64,000 bases of DNA from Diplonema japonicum. Lineage: Eukaryota > Euglenozoa > Diplonemea > Diplonemida > Diplonemidae. The position numbers and the translations under genes were made by a program. The stretch lies in the NCBI GenBank assembly GCA_964019335.1, contig OZ025719.1, positions 289,450-353,449 on the forward strand, read 5' to 3'. The first letter of the stretch is position 1. Each line of letters begins with the position of its first letter. Positions 21,920-33,235 of the stretch are shown one piece after another. A model generated the notes under the pieces. The model saw only the letters and a program-made list of their open reading frames with translations. It ran no database searches and was not told where the DNA came from.

Positions 21920-22344
21920 TTTTTTTTTTTTTTTTTCTTTTTCTTTTTTTTTTTTTTTTTTCACCTCCCCTTTGTATTGTACCTTTTTTTTTTTTTTTTT
22001 TTTTTTTTCCTTTTAAAATAAGTCCTTTTACCCCTCTCATTCTGTGTTATCTATTCCCTTTTAGTTTTTTAGTTTTTTCCTTTCATTCTTTTCTATGTTT
22101 CAACAATTGAAAAAAAAAAAAAACAAAAACAAAAAAAAAAAAAAACAGGTTGGAGGGGGGAAGGGGGGGGTTTCAGAAAGAAAAAAAAAAAAGAAACCCT
22201 AATTGACATTGTTTTGTACTAAAAAAAAAAAAAAAAAAGAAAAAGAAGAAAAAAAACAATCACATACAACCCCCCCCCCCCCCCCCCCCCCCCAACATAA
22301 CCCCCCATTTTTTCCCCTCTTGAATTAAACTCGAGGGGAAGGGA
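21920..22344. repeat. Homopolymer-rich spacer
   Basis: About 425 bases made largely of T runs (21920-22010), A runs (22110-22255) and a C tract of roughly 24 at 22270-22293. No gene or RNA is visible. The kelch gene begins immediately after a further C-rich and T-rich stretch. Confidence 0.7.
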
Positions 22345-23419
22345 ATGGGCCACGATGGCGAGTTAGTAGTAGGCTGGAAGGCTGAGGCCAACTGGTGGAG
22401 ATTTAAGAAGAACACGGAGATGAGCCGCACAGGTAGGGTGGTTGCAAACCAATGGGAGAACAAAGTGAGGGGCAAGCACCAACCGAGACCAAGAAGCGGG
22501 CACACCATCGCAGTCCTACAAAACAAAGGACTAGCTGTGATGTTTGGAGGGCTGGGCGACGATGTAGGTGAAGTAACAAGCGACCCAGTACTCAATGACG
22601 TGTGGGTGTATAACCTTCAAGAGGACAGCTGGGAAGAGATATCAGTAAATGGCGAAAAACCAGATCCAGTCTTCGGGCACACTGCCGAAGTGCTTGAAAC
22701 AGAAACCCACGGGGTGTGTATGGTAGTCTTTGGGGGCCAGTCGGTTGCTGGTGTCCTTGCAGGGGATGCCTACATCCTCAAAGATCTTCTCTCTTCTCCT
22801 ACTTGGCACAAGCTCCCATCCTCAGATACAATCCTCCGCTCTTCCCTCTCACGCTGGGGCCACACAATGGTTCCCCTTCACGAACCAGGTTCGACAATTT
22901 CCCTCATAACTGGTAAGCCTGTTCCCCCGGAAGGCAACCTCCAGCTTATCATCTTCGGTGGGATGGCCGAGTCCTACGAGTCTCTCGGCGACATTCTCGC
23001 CCTGGACGTCGCCAGCCTATCATGGTCTGTCATAGATGACAGTGCGTCCGAGACACGGCCAGTTGGGCGTCGAAGGCACATCGCAGCTATCGATCCTGCT
23101 GATTATTGCATGTGGGTATGAAGACCCCCCCCCATACAATTTTCTTTTTTTATAAAATTGTAATAGGTGTTCGGAGGACGAAGCGAGTGGAACTCTTTCC
23201 ACTCGGACCTGTGGAGGTTTGACCTCAGGTCGCACACTTGGACAGAGGTTCATGCTGCGAACTCCCCTTTGGTATTGTTTTTTTTTATTTTTTTATTTAT
23301 TTTTTTAAAACACCCCTTAGCCACGCACTGGGCATTGCGGGGCCATGCACGGAAGCTGTCTATATGTTTTTGGGGGTTTCGAGCTGAGAGGACCGGTCGA
23401 GGGAGAGTGGGTATACTTG

Positions 23420-23461
<42 letters not shown>

Positions 23462-23994
23462 AGGACTACATGATATACAACGACCTGCATCAGTTCAACA
23501 CGATGACGAGGGAGTGGGAGGAGGTGGTCCCCAATCCTGTGGGATGTGCTGGGGAGATGGGCGTGCACGAGAAAGGCAAGCGGGCATCGTCACGACAGGT
23601 ACAGAACAGCAGCACCAGCGGGAGCAACCCGCAGGCAAGACCTGTGGTGACATGGGGAGAGACAGGCACTTCAAAGGGCGAAGAAACTCCTGTGGAAACA
23701 GGACAGTCAGGGGTACACATTTGCCCCGACCAGACAAAGCCTTGTGTCGCCCCCAGACAGCGGTCAATGGCCTCTTGCTTCATATACCAAGACAGGTTCT
23801 ACCTACACGGAGGCAGGGACAAGCTTCAGGCCTTCAACTGTGCCTTCAGCGTTCCGTTAATCCCTACAAATCATTGTTCTTTAGTGGCTCATGTTGCTAG
23901 GTTTTTGGTAGACGAACAAGTCCAGTACTGTGATGCAGGGCTTGCAGATGATTTGAATAACTACCTTGATTCACTTTTCGCTGCACCAGTGTAG
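22345..23994 (+). CDS. Kelch-repeat beta-propeller protein
   Basis: Kelch-repeat protein, 498 aa after splicing. Repeats are marked by Gly-Gly pairs followed by Tyr/Trp-rich strands: AVMFGGLGDD...NDVWVYNLQEDSWEEI, VVFGGQS, LIIFGGMAES, VFGGRSEWNSFHSDLWRFDL, YVFGGFELRG and YLHGGRDK. Exons: 22345-23115, 23167-23271, 23321-23410 and 23464-23994. The 90-base third exon lies between a T-rich intron and an intron with about 40 consecutive A. It restores a kelch blade (CLYVFGGF...DYMIYNDLHQFN) and is supported by frame. Kelch proteins of this type are usually scaffolds or substrate adaptors; no BTB or F-box is present. Start 22345 is the first Met after the C-rich leader. Confidence 0.8.
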
Positions 23995-24828
23995 TGAAGC
24001 GGACGCAAGGGGGGGGGAACGGGGGGAGGGGGGGAGAAAAAAAAAAAGGGAAGGGGAAAGAAAAATTTACCCTCCCCATTCCACATACTTGTATTGATTA
24101 GTTACGTTTTCTTTCTTTTTATATTTTTTTTTTCCCCATTTTTTTCTGGCTTTCTTTTTTTTTTGGTTAGGGGGGGGGTTCGTGGCTAACATTTCTTTTT
24201 TTTCCCCCTCCCCCTGTTCCCCCCTTCCCTACATAATGATTAATAATGTGTGATAAAAAAAAAAAAAGATTGAAAAGAAAAGAAGAAGAAAAAAAAAAAA
24301 AAAAGCTATTCTAAAGAAAAAGATTGAAGAGAAAAAAGAAGAAGAAAAATCTAAAAAAGGGTAGTATGTGGGTAACAGAAAAAAAAAGGGAGGGTATTTA
24401 TTAATCCAAAAGAAACCAAGGGGGGAGGAAGAAAAAAAAAAAGAAAGAAACAAAAGTGGCACCCTCCCCTTCAAGCCAGTCAAGGTGAGAGGGAGCAATG
24501 CAACACTTTTGCCTGCCCACGAAAGCCAGCAATGCAACAGAGGAGGGGCAAAGGGAGAACAATATACTATGCCAAAGCCGAGTAACTTAACCTCACAATT
24601 TTAACCTTTTGTCTTTGAAGTTTTGCCAGCAAAGTGTGGTTTCGATTTTTTTTGTTCCCCCCCGCTACATACCGTAAGCTAAGTTTCTCTCCCCCCCCCC
24701 CCCTATTTCCTCCTTTTTCTAAAAGAAAGAAAAAAGAAAAAAATAATAGGGAGTAACTTTTCGTTAGAAGCGCAGAGAAACAAATAACTTTTTTTTGTGC
24801 ACAACAAAACGCCAGAATAGGTTTTCCT

Positions 24829-24862
<34 letters not shown>

Positions 24863-25733
24863 TTTCTTTTCTTTCCCATCCATTTTTTATTCCACACAAA
24901 TGAAAGAAATATGAAGTATAAAAGAAAATAAAAAAAATAAAAAAAATAAAAAATAAAAAAAACACACATTAAAAAAAAAAAAATTAACATACGGAGATAG
25001 TGTTTCCTGCTTTAGTTTTGGTCCTGTTTTTTTTTTCTCCTTTTTCTTTTCTTTTTTTCGTAAAGCAGACCAAAACTAGTTTTCAGATAGCCTCGAAAAC
25101 CCTCCACTTGTCTTGTAAGCCCCTTCCGTTCTTATCCCCGTTTTTTTTTTCTTCTTTTTTTTTATTTCCTGGTTCGGATAAAATATAGCTCTTTAGGGCC
25201 ACCAACCTTTTCTCTTTTATGGTTTGCTTTCGCCAATATCTTTTTCTTCTCCCCTCCCCGCCCCAGTATGTATGCAGAAGAGAAGAAAGAAGAAAAGGCC
25301 GTATGTCTTCAACAAAGGAGGGGAGGGAAAGGGAAAAAAGCGAGAGCGCGGGGAGAAAATAAAATGGGGGACATAAAAAGTTAGTTATGTTTAAGGCGCA
25401 CGGAAGGGGCTTGGCTGCCACAAACCGAGCTGTCCCAGTGCTTGAGGGGGCGGGGGGGCGGGGATGTTCCATTGTTTCATCCAGCGGCGGCTCCATTTTC
25501 CCCTGAACCACTTTCCCTCGTCCTTTTTTTTTTTTTTTTTTTAAGCACGCCCACACGAGAAGAAAAAAAGGGGGGGGGGACAAAAAGAAGAAAAAGTTTT
25601 TTTTTATATTTCCCCCCCCTCATACGCAAGCCCCGCCTCCAATTTTTCCTTCTTTATTATATCCCCCCCCCCCATTGTTGAGGGTGTTAAAAAAAGAAAA
25701 AAGATTAAAAAAGAAAAAGGGGGGAAAAAAGAA
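23995..25733. other. Long gene-free spacer
   Basis: About 1.7 kb of AT-rich sequence with A, T, C and G runs. Short islands of balanced composition at 24470-24620 and 25380-25510 show no convincing frame, splice pair or RNA fold. I find no gene here. Confidence 0.55.
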
Positions 25734-26390
25734 ATGACCGCGCTCTTGGAGCAATTAGCAGCAGGGAATGAAGTGACAGCACAGTTGATTTTGGTAACAG
25801 GTACTAATATATTTAGCCTGCCTTGTGTTTATGCGTGTTTCAAGCACGAATGTTATTTTGAAATGTGGGTCGGGTTGGGTACGGCCTTTGTGTCCGTGAT
25901 GTACCATTCAGCAGAGGCTCTGAAGGAGCCATTGCTGGGGATGAACGATGGGAAGTGGCACAGGCTTGACAATGTTTTCGCGATTATGTCGTTCGTTTCC
26001 CTCATGCTGTGGTTGATGGACAACAAGAACAGAAAACACGATGAATTTCTCAGATGGTTTTTCTTCGTCTTGGTCACATGGGCACAGGAACGTGGTCCCT
26101 GGATCCTATTCTACACGGTGGCGCCCATCCTTCTCGCCTTTTCGCTTCTCATCTTGAAGTATATTGTCACCCTCCAGCTCCCTATCTTTATCAAAAGCCC
26201 TTCCGAGCGCAACAAGTTCCTCAAAGGCCTTGGCCTCCTCGGCATTGCAATTTATTTCTTCGCACTGGGCCTCAACGAAAGGGCGGACTACCTCCGTTGG
26301 CACCACGGGATGTGGCACCTATTCTGTGGATTAGCATTCTACCAGTTTTTCCAAATCCAAGTAGCAGGGAGGAAGGTGAAGGCCGCTTAA
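25734..26390 (+). CDS. TMEM8/CREST-family membrane protein
   Basis: Seven-helix membrane protein, 218 aa, of the TMEM8/DUF3522 branch of the CREST superfamily (alkaline ceramidases, PAQR receptors, Per1, TMEM8), many of which are metal-dependent lipid hydrolases. The superfamily's metal and active-site residues are all present: SxxxH-like region with Tyr57-His58-Ser59 (VMYHSAE), Asp79 in HRLDN, and the HxxxH of RWHHGMWH (His191, His195). Length fits a minimal CREST core with no extracellular domain. The likely location is ER, Golgi or plasma membrane; the substrate cannot be told. Single exon. The start is the first Met after a purine-rich leader. Confidence 0.75.
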   Translation: MTALLEQLAAGNEVTAQLILVTGTNIFSLPCVYACFKHECYFEMWVGLGTAFVSVMYHSAEALKEPLLGMNDGKWHRLDNVFAIMSFVSLMLWLMDNKNRKHDEFLRWFFFVLVTWAQERGPWILFYTVAPILLAFSLLILKYIVTLQLPIFIKSPSERNKFLKGLGLLGIAIYFFALGLNERADYLRWHHGMWHLFCGLAFYQFFQIQVAGRKVKAA

Positions 26391-26510
26391 AAAAAAGATT
26401 TTTTTTTTCTTATACAAAGTGTATACCCTTTCCTCCTTTTTGCCTCACCAAAAAAAAGGGGGGGGAGACATTACAAAAAGAAAAGAAAAAAAGAGAAAAA
26501 AAGAAACACA

Positions 26511-29500
26511 ATGACCCGCGACCCGCACAAAGGGGTGGGTGCAGAGGACAGGACCATTGATGAACTGGCGGCGTTCTACGGAGTGGACGACAACGAGAGC
26601 GAAGGAAACGAAGCGAAAGGGTTCAGCGCGATGGAGCTGAGGGAAGGGGAAAGAAAACGGCTGAAAAAGGAAACGAGCAAGATGAACAGAGAACAAAAGA
26701 AGGCGAAGGAGAAGGCAGACGCAGAAGAGAGGAAAAAGAGAGAACAGGCCATCAAAAAGTCAGAATTGAAGGAGAAACAACAGAAGATCTCTTTCCCACT
26801 GCAGTCCATGACAGACTCAATGCCACACCCAGAGGACGAAGAGAGCGACGAGGAAGACATCGACAAGTACCTGATGAAGCAAACAAACACCACAACAGTT
26901 CTCACGGACATGGACCTCGACGAAGAAGAAGAAACACCTATGGGGGGAACCGCTTCGCTCTTCTTCGGAGATGACGATGATGAACCTCCGAAAAAAACAG
27001 CAGCGAAGCAAGAGGATTCCGACGAAGAAGGAGCCTACATGGAGGAGGCACCGAAGCCCACAAGGAAGCAGCCCATCACCAACCCGCCTCTCCCCGAAGC
27101 TAAACGGAAGCGAACAGACCATCCCCAAACCAAGGTGAACTACACCGTGAAGACAGACCGAATGGTTGCTGCGTCCAGTGTTGACACCAAGACGGATGTT
27201 CGGTTCACCCAGTCACATGCTGCATCTACGCAACGTGTTGCCGACACCGACTCCCTCAGCATGTACTGGTTCGATGCCCGTGAGGACGGCCATGGCCTCC
27301 TCGGCACCGGTGGAAGCACCGCTCCAGGCACCGTTTACCTCTTCGGCAAGGTGCGGAACGCTAACGGTGAGATGATCTCGTGTTGCCTGAGGATCGGCGG
27401 CCTGCAGCGCCAGGTCTTCTTCCTCCCACGGAAGACCCACCCCGACACCGACGAGCCCATCCCCATTATCGACGCTCAACGTGAGATCATGAGATTCTGT
27501 TCCGCACAGCAGATCATGAAGCGCAGGGTCGACGTCCGTGACAGGTGGTACGGCTTCGAAGACGAAGGCATCCCCCGCGACTGTGAAAAGTGGATCAAAC
27601 TATCTTACTCCGCAGCCTACAAGGAACTCGGCATCACGCCGACCGCATCCTCAAATGTACAGAAGTACCTCTCCACGGTCACACACGCCTTCGGTGACGG
27701 GAGGAGCTTCCTTGAGATGTTCATGCTCAAGAAGCGTCTGAAAGGCCCTTCCTGGCTGAACGTGAACGGCTTCAAAAGGGTCGAGAAGTCCGAGCAGATG
27801 TCGCACTGCGCAGTGGAGTACGTCGTGGACACATACAAAAACATCAAGCTAGCAAAGGACTGGGAAAGTTTGCCAGCACCGCCTCTGAAGGCGTTGTCTG
27901 TGTCCTTGTTCACCGACTTGCGCAACAATGTGAATGAGATCATCTCAGCGTCGGCGGTGTTCTACAAGAAGCTTGATGTTGACAAGCCGTCTCCCAAGGA
28001 GGCCCCGTACAGGTGGGCGGGAATCAGGCCTCTGCCCGGTGCGAAGCTTCCCACGCCACACGTGGTAGAGGCTGCTTTCAAAAAGAACAACGTCCCCCCA
28101 CCCACGCAGGAAGCCAACGAACACGCGCTGCTGACCCGCCTCATCAGCGAGATCGTGAGAGAGGACCCTGACGTCATCGTGGGGCACAACTTCTTGTCCT
28201 TCGACCTCGACGTTCTTCTGCACAGGATGAATGACCTCAAAATCAACACATGGGACAGGTTGGGTCGCCTCCGCCTGCGACATATGCCTAAATTACAGCA
28301 CGGTGCAGGTGGTACCGGCGACAGTACTTGGGAGGAGCGCAGCGTCCTCGGAGGGAGGGTCATCGCTGACAGCTACCTGCTGGCCAAGGAGTACCACAAG
28401 ACCAACAGCTACAAGCTGCGCAACCTTGCATTCGAGCTGAACCTAGGCGTCTCCGAAGAGAACGTTACTTTAAAACCTATCGGCGATCTGGAAGGTGCGT
28501 TGGGACAGCCTGACGGCATGCTGGAGATCGTGACGAGGACCGACCAGAAGGCTCTGCTCAGCTACTTCGTTGTGGACAAGCTGCAGGCCATCCCGTTGAC
28601 GAAGCGTCTTACCTTCCTGGCGGGAAACCTGTGGACACGTACCCTGACAGGGTCCCGAGCAGAGCGAACAGAGTACCTCCTCTTGCATGACTTTTATCGC
28701 CAGAAATACGTCCTCCCTGACAAACGGCGCATCAGCTACGTGAAGCCAGACGACGCTGAAGGGAAGCGCCGCGCAAAGTACATGGGCGGGATGGTGCTGG
28801 AACCCAAGAAGGGGCTATACAGCGACTACGTGCTGCTTCTTGACTTCAACTCCTTGTACCCGTCCATCATACAAGAGTATCAGATCTGCTTCACAACATG
28901 CGAAAGGCCGGAAGGTGATGACATCCCCAACGTTCCGGACAAGTCTGCTCTTCAATGCTCGAAGTGCGGGGAGGGCACCGAACCGTGCGTCCATAAGTGC
29001 GTCTTGCCGAAGGCAATTCGCGCGTTGGTGAACGACAGGAGACAGATAAAGAACTACATAAAGACAGAGAAGAACCCGGAGATGCGCGCGAAGTACGACA
29101 TCATCCAGAAGGCGCTCAAGCTGACCGCAAACAGTATCTATGGATGTCTGGGGTTCCAACATTCGAGGTTCTATGCTAGACCGTTGGCGCAGCTTGTCAC
29201 ACAACAAGGCCGTGTTGCATTGTCGAGCACGGTGGATCTTGTAGAAACCCTGCCAGAGCATCAGCTCAGTGTTGTGTATGGTGACACGGATTCTGTGATG
29301 CTCAAGACAGACATTCCTAACACAATGCACGTTTCGCAGGCTGTCGCAAAAGCGCGGTATGTGAAGGAGGCTGTGAACCGAAGGTACTCGAACCTAGAGA
29401 TCGACATCGATGGAGTGTTCAAATCGATCCTTTTGGTGAGGAAGAAGAAATATGCGTCAACCATCGTGAAGGACTGGCAAGGCGACGGGAACATCATCGA

Positions 29501-30745
29501 AAAGGAGATCAAAGGTCTCGACATGGTGAGGAGGGACTGGTGCCCTTACACATCGGAGGTTCAAGAGAAAACACTGGACTTCTGTCTCTCGGGCAACGAC
29601 GAGGAAACCGTGCGGTCGAACATCATCGAATACCTCACAGAAGTCGGAGAGGTCGTGCGAAGCAACGACGCGGAGCTGGAAAAATTCCTGATCACGAAAT
29701 CTTTAACAAAGGACCCCGCCTTGTACGCCAATTCCACAGCACAGCCACACGTTATCGTCGCTCTTAGAATGCAAGAGAATAAAATACCAGTCAAGGTCGG
29801 TGACTTCATCCAATACATCATTTGCACGGAGGTCAACGATTCCGGGGAGAAGAAACTGTCATCACGAGCGTTCACAAAAGACGAGGTTGTTTCAAAGAAG
29901 CTGACCATCGACAAGGAGTGGTATCTAGCCCAGCAGTTCCACCCGCCCATCTCAAGGCTGACTGAGAGCTTCGAAGGCCTCGACTCCCATGTTATTGCTC
30001 ATTGTTTGGGTGTTGAAATGTCCTCACATATACACCACATTAAGACAACCGACTCTGTTGACTACTCGATCACCGCTTCAGGCCGTCGTGCTGTCACTGA
30101 GCGGTACTACCCTCTGGAGCTTCGCGTGATGTGTCAGTCCTGCAAAACAACAATCGTGTTCAACCCCCATGAGATTATCCTGAAGAAGCTGTCCGAGTGG
30201 AACGATGCCGAATGCCAGCCACGTGCGGGACTGCTTCGTTGCAGGTCGTGTAAGGCTATGTTGAACCTACGGTGCATTGGCAACCAGGTTGTGCGTGAGA
30301 TTCGCGCGAGGCAAAAAGAATACTTCTCCGGTCTCGAGGGGTACGAATCAGACTACTACAGAGACGCGGCGAGAAAATACAACGAACGGCATACAAGGGA
30401 CTACGTGGATTTCGTAAGGGCTTTGTTCAGCTTGAACGAATGGTGCCAGGTGGTTATACATTATGTCAACACCGCACCCGAGGCACAGGTTATCGCGATT
30501 TGTGGTGAGTTAACAGATGCGCCGAGAGTGGCGGTGGAGAAGGTGTACGCACTTTTGACGGATCCTGAGTTGGTATGAGAGGGGGGAGAAAGAAGAAAAG
30601 AGGAAGAAAAAAAAAAAAAAAACAGGAACAATTCATGCTCATTTCCCGGTACCTTAAGTCCATCACTGAGAAGTTCGCCGCCACGCACGTTGACGTCGGG
30701 TCCATCTTCGATGTTGTTACGCATTTTTCAGGCAGGACTCGTTGA
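26511..30745 (+). CDS. POLA1: DNA polymerase alpha catalytic subunit
   Basis: Catalytic subunit of the DNA polymerase alpha-primase complex, which extends RNA primers at replication origins and on lagging strands. Spliced length is 1,393 aa from exons 26511-30572 and 30626-30745. The family N-motif (DELAAFYGVDDNE) is at the start. The exonuclease-like domain retains VIVGHNFLSFDLD but is presumably inactive, as in other alpha polymerases. Polymerase motifs are intact: A, DFNSLYPSIIQEY (Asp778); B, KLTANSIYGCLGF (Lys870); C, YGDTDSVM (Asp925, Asp927); and KKKYAS. FTTCER and QEYQICFTT separate it from delta and zeta. The C-terminal zinc site 1 (CQSC...CRSC) is present; a second Cys cluster is not evident. 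A Cys-rich insert (C816, C819, C826, C830) sits between motifs A and B. The intron has 18 A before its CAG, and its removal adds a typical C-terminal helix. Confidence 0.95.
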
Positions 30746-31032
30746 TAGTAATGGGTGTTCCTCCCCCTTTTTTTTTCCCTTTTTTTTTTCTCCCCTCCCC
30801 CACATTGTCTAGTTTACCCCCTCTTCCCTCGTTGTCGATTTACTTCCCCCCCCCCCCCCCTGTCTTCATTTCTTTCAAATGTTTTTATCCCAATTTTCTA
30901 GAATTTCTTTTTTTAAACCCTCGATCCATCTTCCCCCCTTTTTTTTTGTTGCATCTTTTTGGCCACCTTCAGGGGGAAAAAGAAAAAAACAAAACAAAAG
31001 CACACACCAAGTGCCCAACAGAACCGAACCCA

Positions 31033-32412
31033 ATGGGCGGCACAACCTCAACAGAAGTAAAACCGAAGGAGCATGTCGCGAGGGATATAACAAATGTGGA
31101 CTACACAGCCGAGGTAAAAGGGAGGGTAGGGTGCCTGTGCGTTCTCAGAAAAGCGAGTGTGATCCTCGTGAGCGTGGGCCAAGTCGTTATGGGCTGGGAA
31201 CTTGATACAGGGAAGTTCTTCCGAGAATGGGATTTAGGTGGGGAAGTAACGGCATTGGGAGAGTGCGTGTCGGGGTACCATTTCTACGCCGCAGTAGGGG
31301 AGTACAAGATACGGAAGATCCTTCTAACAAAACGGCTCACCATCTCCGCCTTTGAGGACATCACGTCTACAGGAGTACGCCGTCCTGAGGCAGACCACCA
31401 AGACGAGATTTTCGACTCCACCTTCCACATTACCATCCCGAAGGACCTCAAGTGTCTATCTGTTGAGGACTACCAACCTTCGCTGAACCATTCTGCCATT
31501 CACCACCCGCATCTTGTCTTAGACGCCATCAGCCTGATCATGCCTCATCAAACACCCGTTAGCAACGACTCCGAAACACTTACAATATGCGCTGCCCCGC
31601 ACGTTATAATCTGGGACCTCAAAAACAACAACAACAACACCAACAACGGTCCTTCTGGGAATCTTATCAAGGTGCACAAAGGGTTTTACCCGTCGGGGTC
31701 GACAGGCGTTTGTCTTTTAGAAGACGACCGAACAGTGGTGGGGGGGAGGGGGAAGGTTGTGGTGTTGAACTGGAAAAAAGCGGTAGATGTCCCAGTGCAC
31801 GGTGTGCGATCGTTGGTGGAGAAGGTCGTCGCGAAGGGGAAAATACTTTTCCTGTCGATGGGATCTGAGGTTGTAAAGTACAATTTACTGTCGAAACAAG
31901 TTCTGTTCAGGTGGAAAGCGGTGGGAAGGGTTCGGAGCTTGACATACGAATCAGGCATCCTCATCACCAGTTCAGAAGCTTCGTACGGGTTCGAAGTTTG
32001 GGATGGAAAGTGCGGGCGTTCCCTCGGTAGGTACGACACGTCAGCCGTACCTATCTTGCATGACACTGTGAGGATCGAAAGGGGAAAGCTTTTATTTGTG
32101 GACGTGCCTTCCCACGGGCAAGGCTACCAGACACTCCTCAAGTTTTACCTTCTTTCGAAGTGGCTCGCTACGTCGCCTTTTGTCTCGCTTTACTCTTCTT
32201 ATTGGGCTCGGTTTGCTAGTCGTGCTCCTGAGCAGAATCCAGTGCTCAGTCAGGTTCTGTTTGATGGTATGCTGGCGCCGACGATTACGGCAGCGCAGAC
32301 GCCCTCTGCGCCGGCTTGCTTCCCGATGCCGTCCGCCCAGCCTGTCAAGCACCTCACCCTCGAGAGGAGAAAGAGCGTCAGGACCGTTATGTTTACAATA
32401 AGACCTGGTTGA
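31033..32412 (+). CDS. WD-like beta-propeller protein, unknown
   Basis: Protein of 459 aa with repeating four-strand segments: VGCLCVLRKASVILVSVGQVVMGW, LTICAAPHVIIWDLK, TGVCLLEDDRTVVGGRGKVVVLNW, GKILFLSMGSEVVKYN and SLTYESGILITSS...FEVWDG. Spacing fits a WD40 or quinoprotein-like propeller, but WD dipeptides are mostly lost. It starts MGGTTST, a plausible N-myristoylation sequence (Gly2, Thr/Ser at position 6), which would place it on membranes; this is inference. The start at 31033 follows the acceptor-like CACCTTCAG near 30965-30971. The upstream open frame is low-complexity leader. Confidence 0.6.
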   Translation: MGGTTSTEVKPKEHVARDITNVDYTAEVKGRVGCLCVLRKASVILVSVGQVVMGWELDTGKFFREWDLGGEVTALGECVSGYHFYAAVGEYKIRKILLTKRLTISAFEDITSTGVRRPEADHQDEIFDSTFHITIPKDLKCLSVEDYQPSLNHSAIHHPHLVLDAISLIMPHQTPVSNDSETLTICAAPHVIIWDLKNNNNNTNNGPSGNLIKVHKGFYPSGSTGVCLLEDDRTVVGGRGKVVVLNWKKAVDVPVHGVRSLVEKVVAKGKILFLSMGSEVVKYNLLSKQVLFRWKAVGRVRSLTYESGILITSSEASYGFEVWDGKCGRSLGRYDTSAVPILHDTVRIERGKLLFVDVPSHGQGYQTLLKFYLLSKWLATSPFVSLYSSYWARFASRAPEQNPVLSQVLFDGMLAPTITAAQTPSAPACFPMPSAQPVKHLTLERRKSVRTVMFTIRPG

Positions 32413-32485
32413 AAAAAAAAAAAAAAAAAAATCCTCTTCGTTTACATGTCGGGGTCCTTTATCTGGTTTTGAAGTCTTTAGTCGT

Positions 32486-32522
<37 letters not shown>

Positions 32523-32654
32523 GCCCATAAAAAAAAAAATGCAAAATAACACACATAAAAAGGAGGGGGGTGGAGGGGGCAGAGGGATAGCGGGGAAGGG
32601 GGTGGAAGAAAGAGAGCGATAGAGAACAAGAAAAGAGGAAAGGGGGGGGAGGAA

Positions 32655-33169
32655 ATGGCAAACTTAACTAGCGACGCGTTGCGTGATTTAATCCGTGAGA
32701 AGGTATTTAAAAAAAAGGGGGGGGGGAAAGAAACTGAGGGTGGAGGGGGGTAAAGAAAAAAAAATGGGGCAATATAACTAGACCTGTATTCCTTTATTCA
32801 GAGCTATACAACATACGGGTAAAGGCTGCCTCAAAGAAGAAAATAGCGGGGAGAAAAAAACAAAAATGAAACCATTTCATATTTCAAAAAAAAAAAAAAA
32901 AAAAAACCCACAAATAACAGATAAAAGAAGAGCGGCAAGACAAAGTGCAGCAAGCAATGTTCAGCGACAAGGATTTCCAAGGGATAATCGACAAGGCGAT
33001 CATGGAGAAGGCAGGGGACAAGGTCTCAGAGGCGCAGCTTGAAGAAGTGCGGCGGAAGGCCATTTTTTACTTATCTGAGAACACAAGGGACAGCCAGATG
33101 GCGAAAATAAAAAGGTGCAAACCAACCCAACGATCAGAGGAGACACCACAGACGAAGGACGAAACATAA
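32655..33169 (+). CDS. Small three-exon protein, possibly ENY2-like
   Basis: Small helical protein, 103 aa. Exons: 32655-32702, 32804-32818 and 32921-33169. The middle exon would be only 15 nt (encoding LYNIR) between an AG acceptor and a GTAAAG donor. Direct joining of exons 1 and 3 also keeps the frame, so the micro-exon may be skipped or spurious. The product begins MANLTSDALRDLIREK and continues IKEERQDKVQQAMFSDKD, then GIIDKAIMEKAGDKVSEAQL. Size and helix pattern recall the SAGA/TREX-2 subunit ENY2, but identity is too weak to name it. The last 15-20 codons may contain a further short intron (GTGCAA...ATCAG). Confidence 0.5.
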
Positions 33170-33235
33170 AAAAAAAAGTTCTTTCCCCCCCAACATTTTT
33201 TTTCTAGAGAAAAAAGAAAAAAAAACAGGGAAAAA

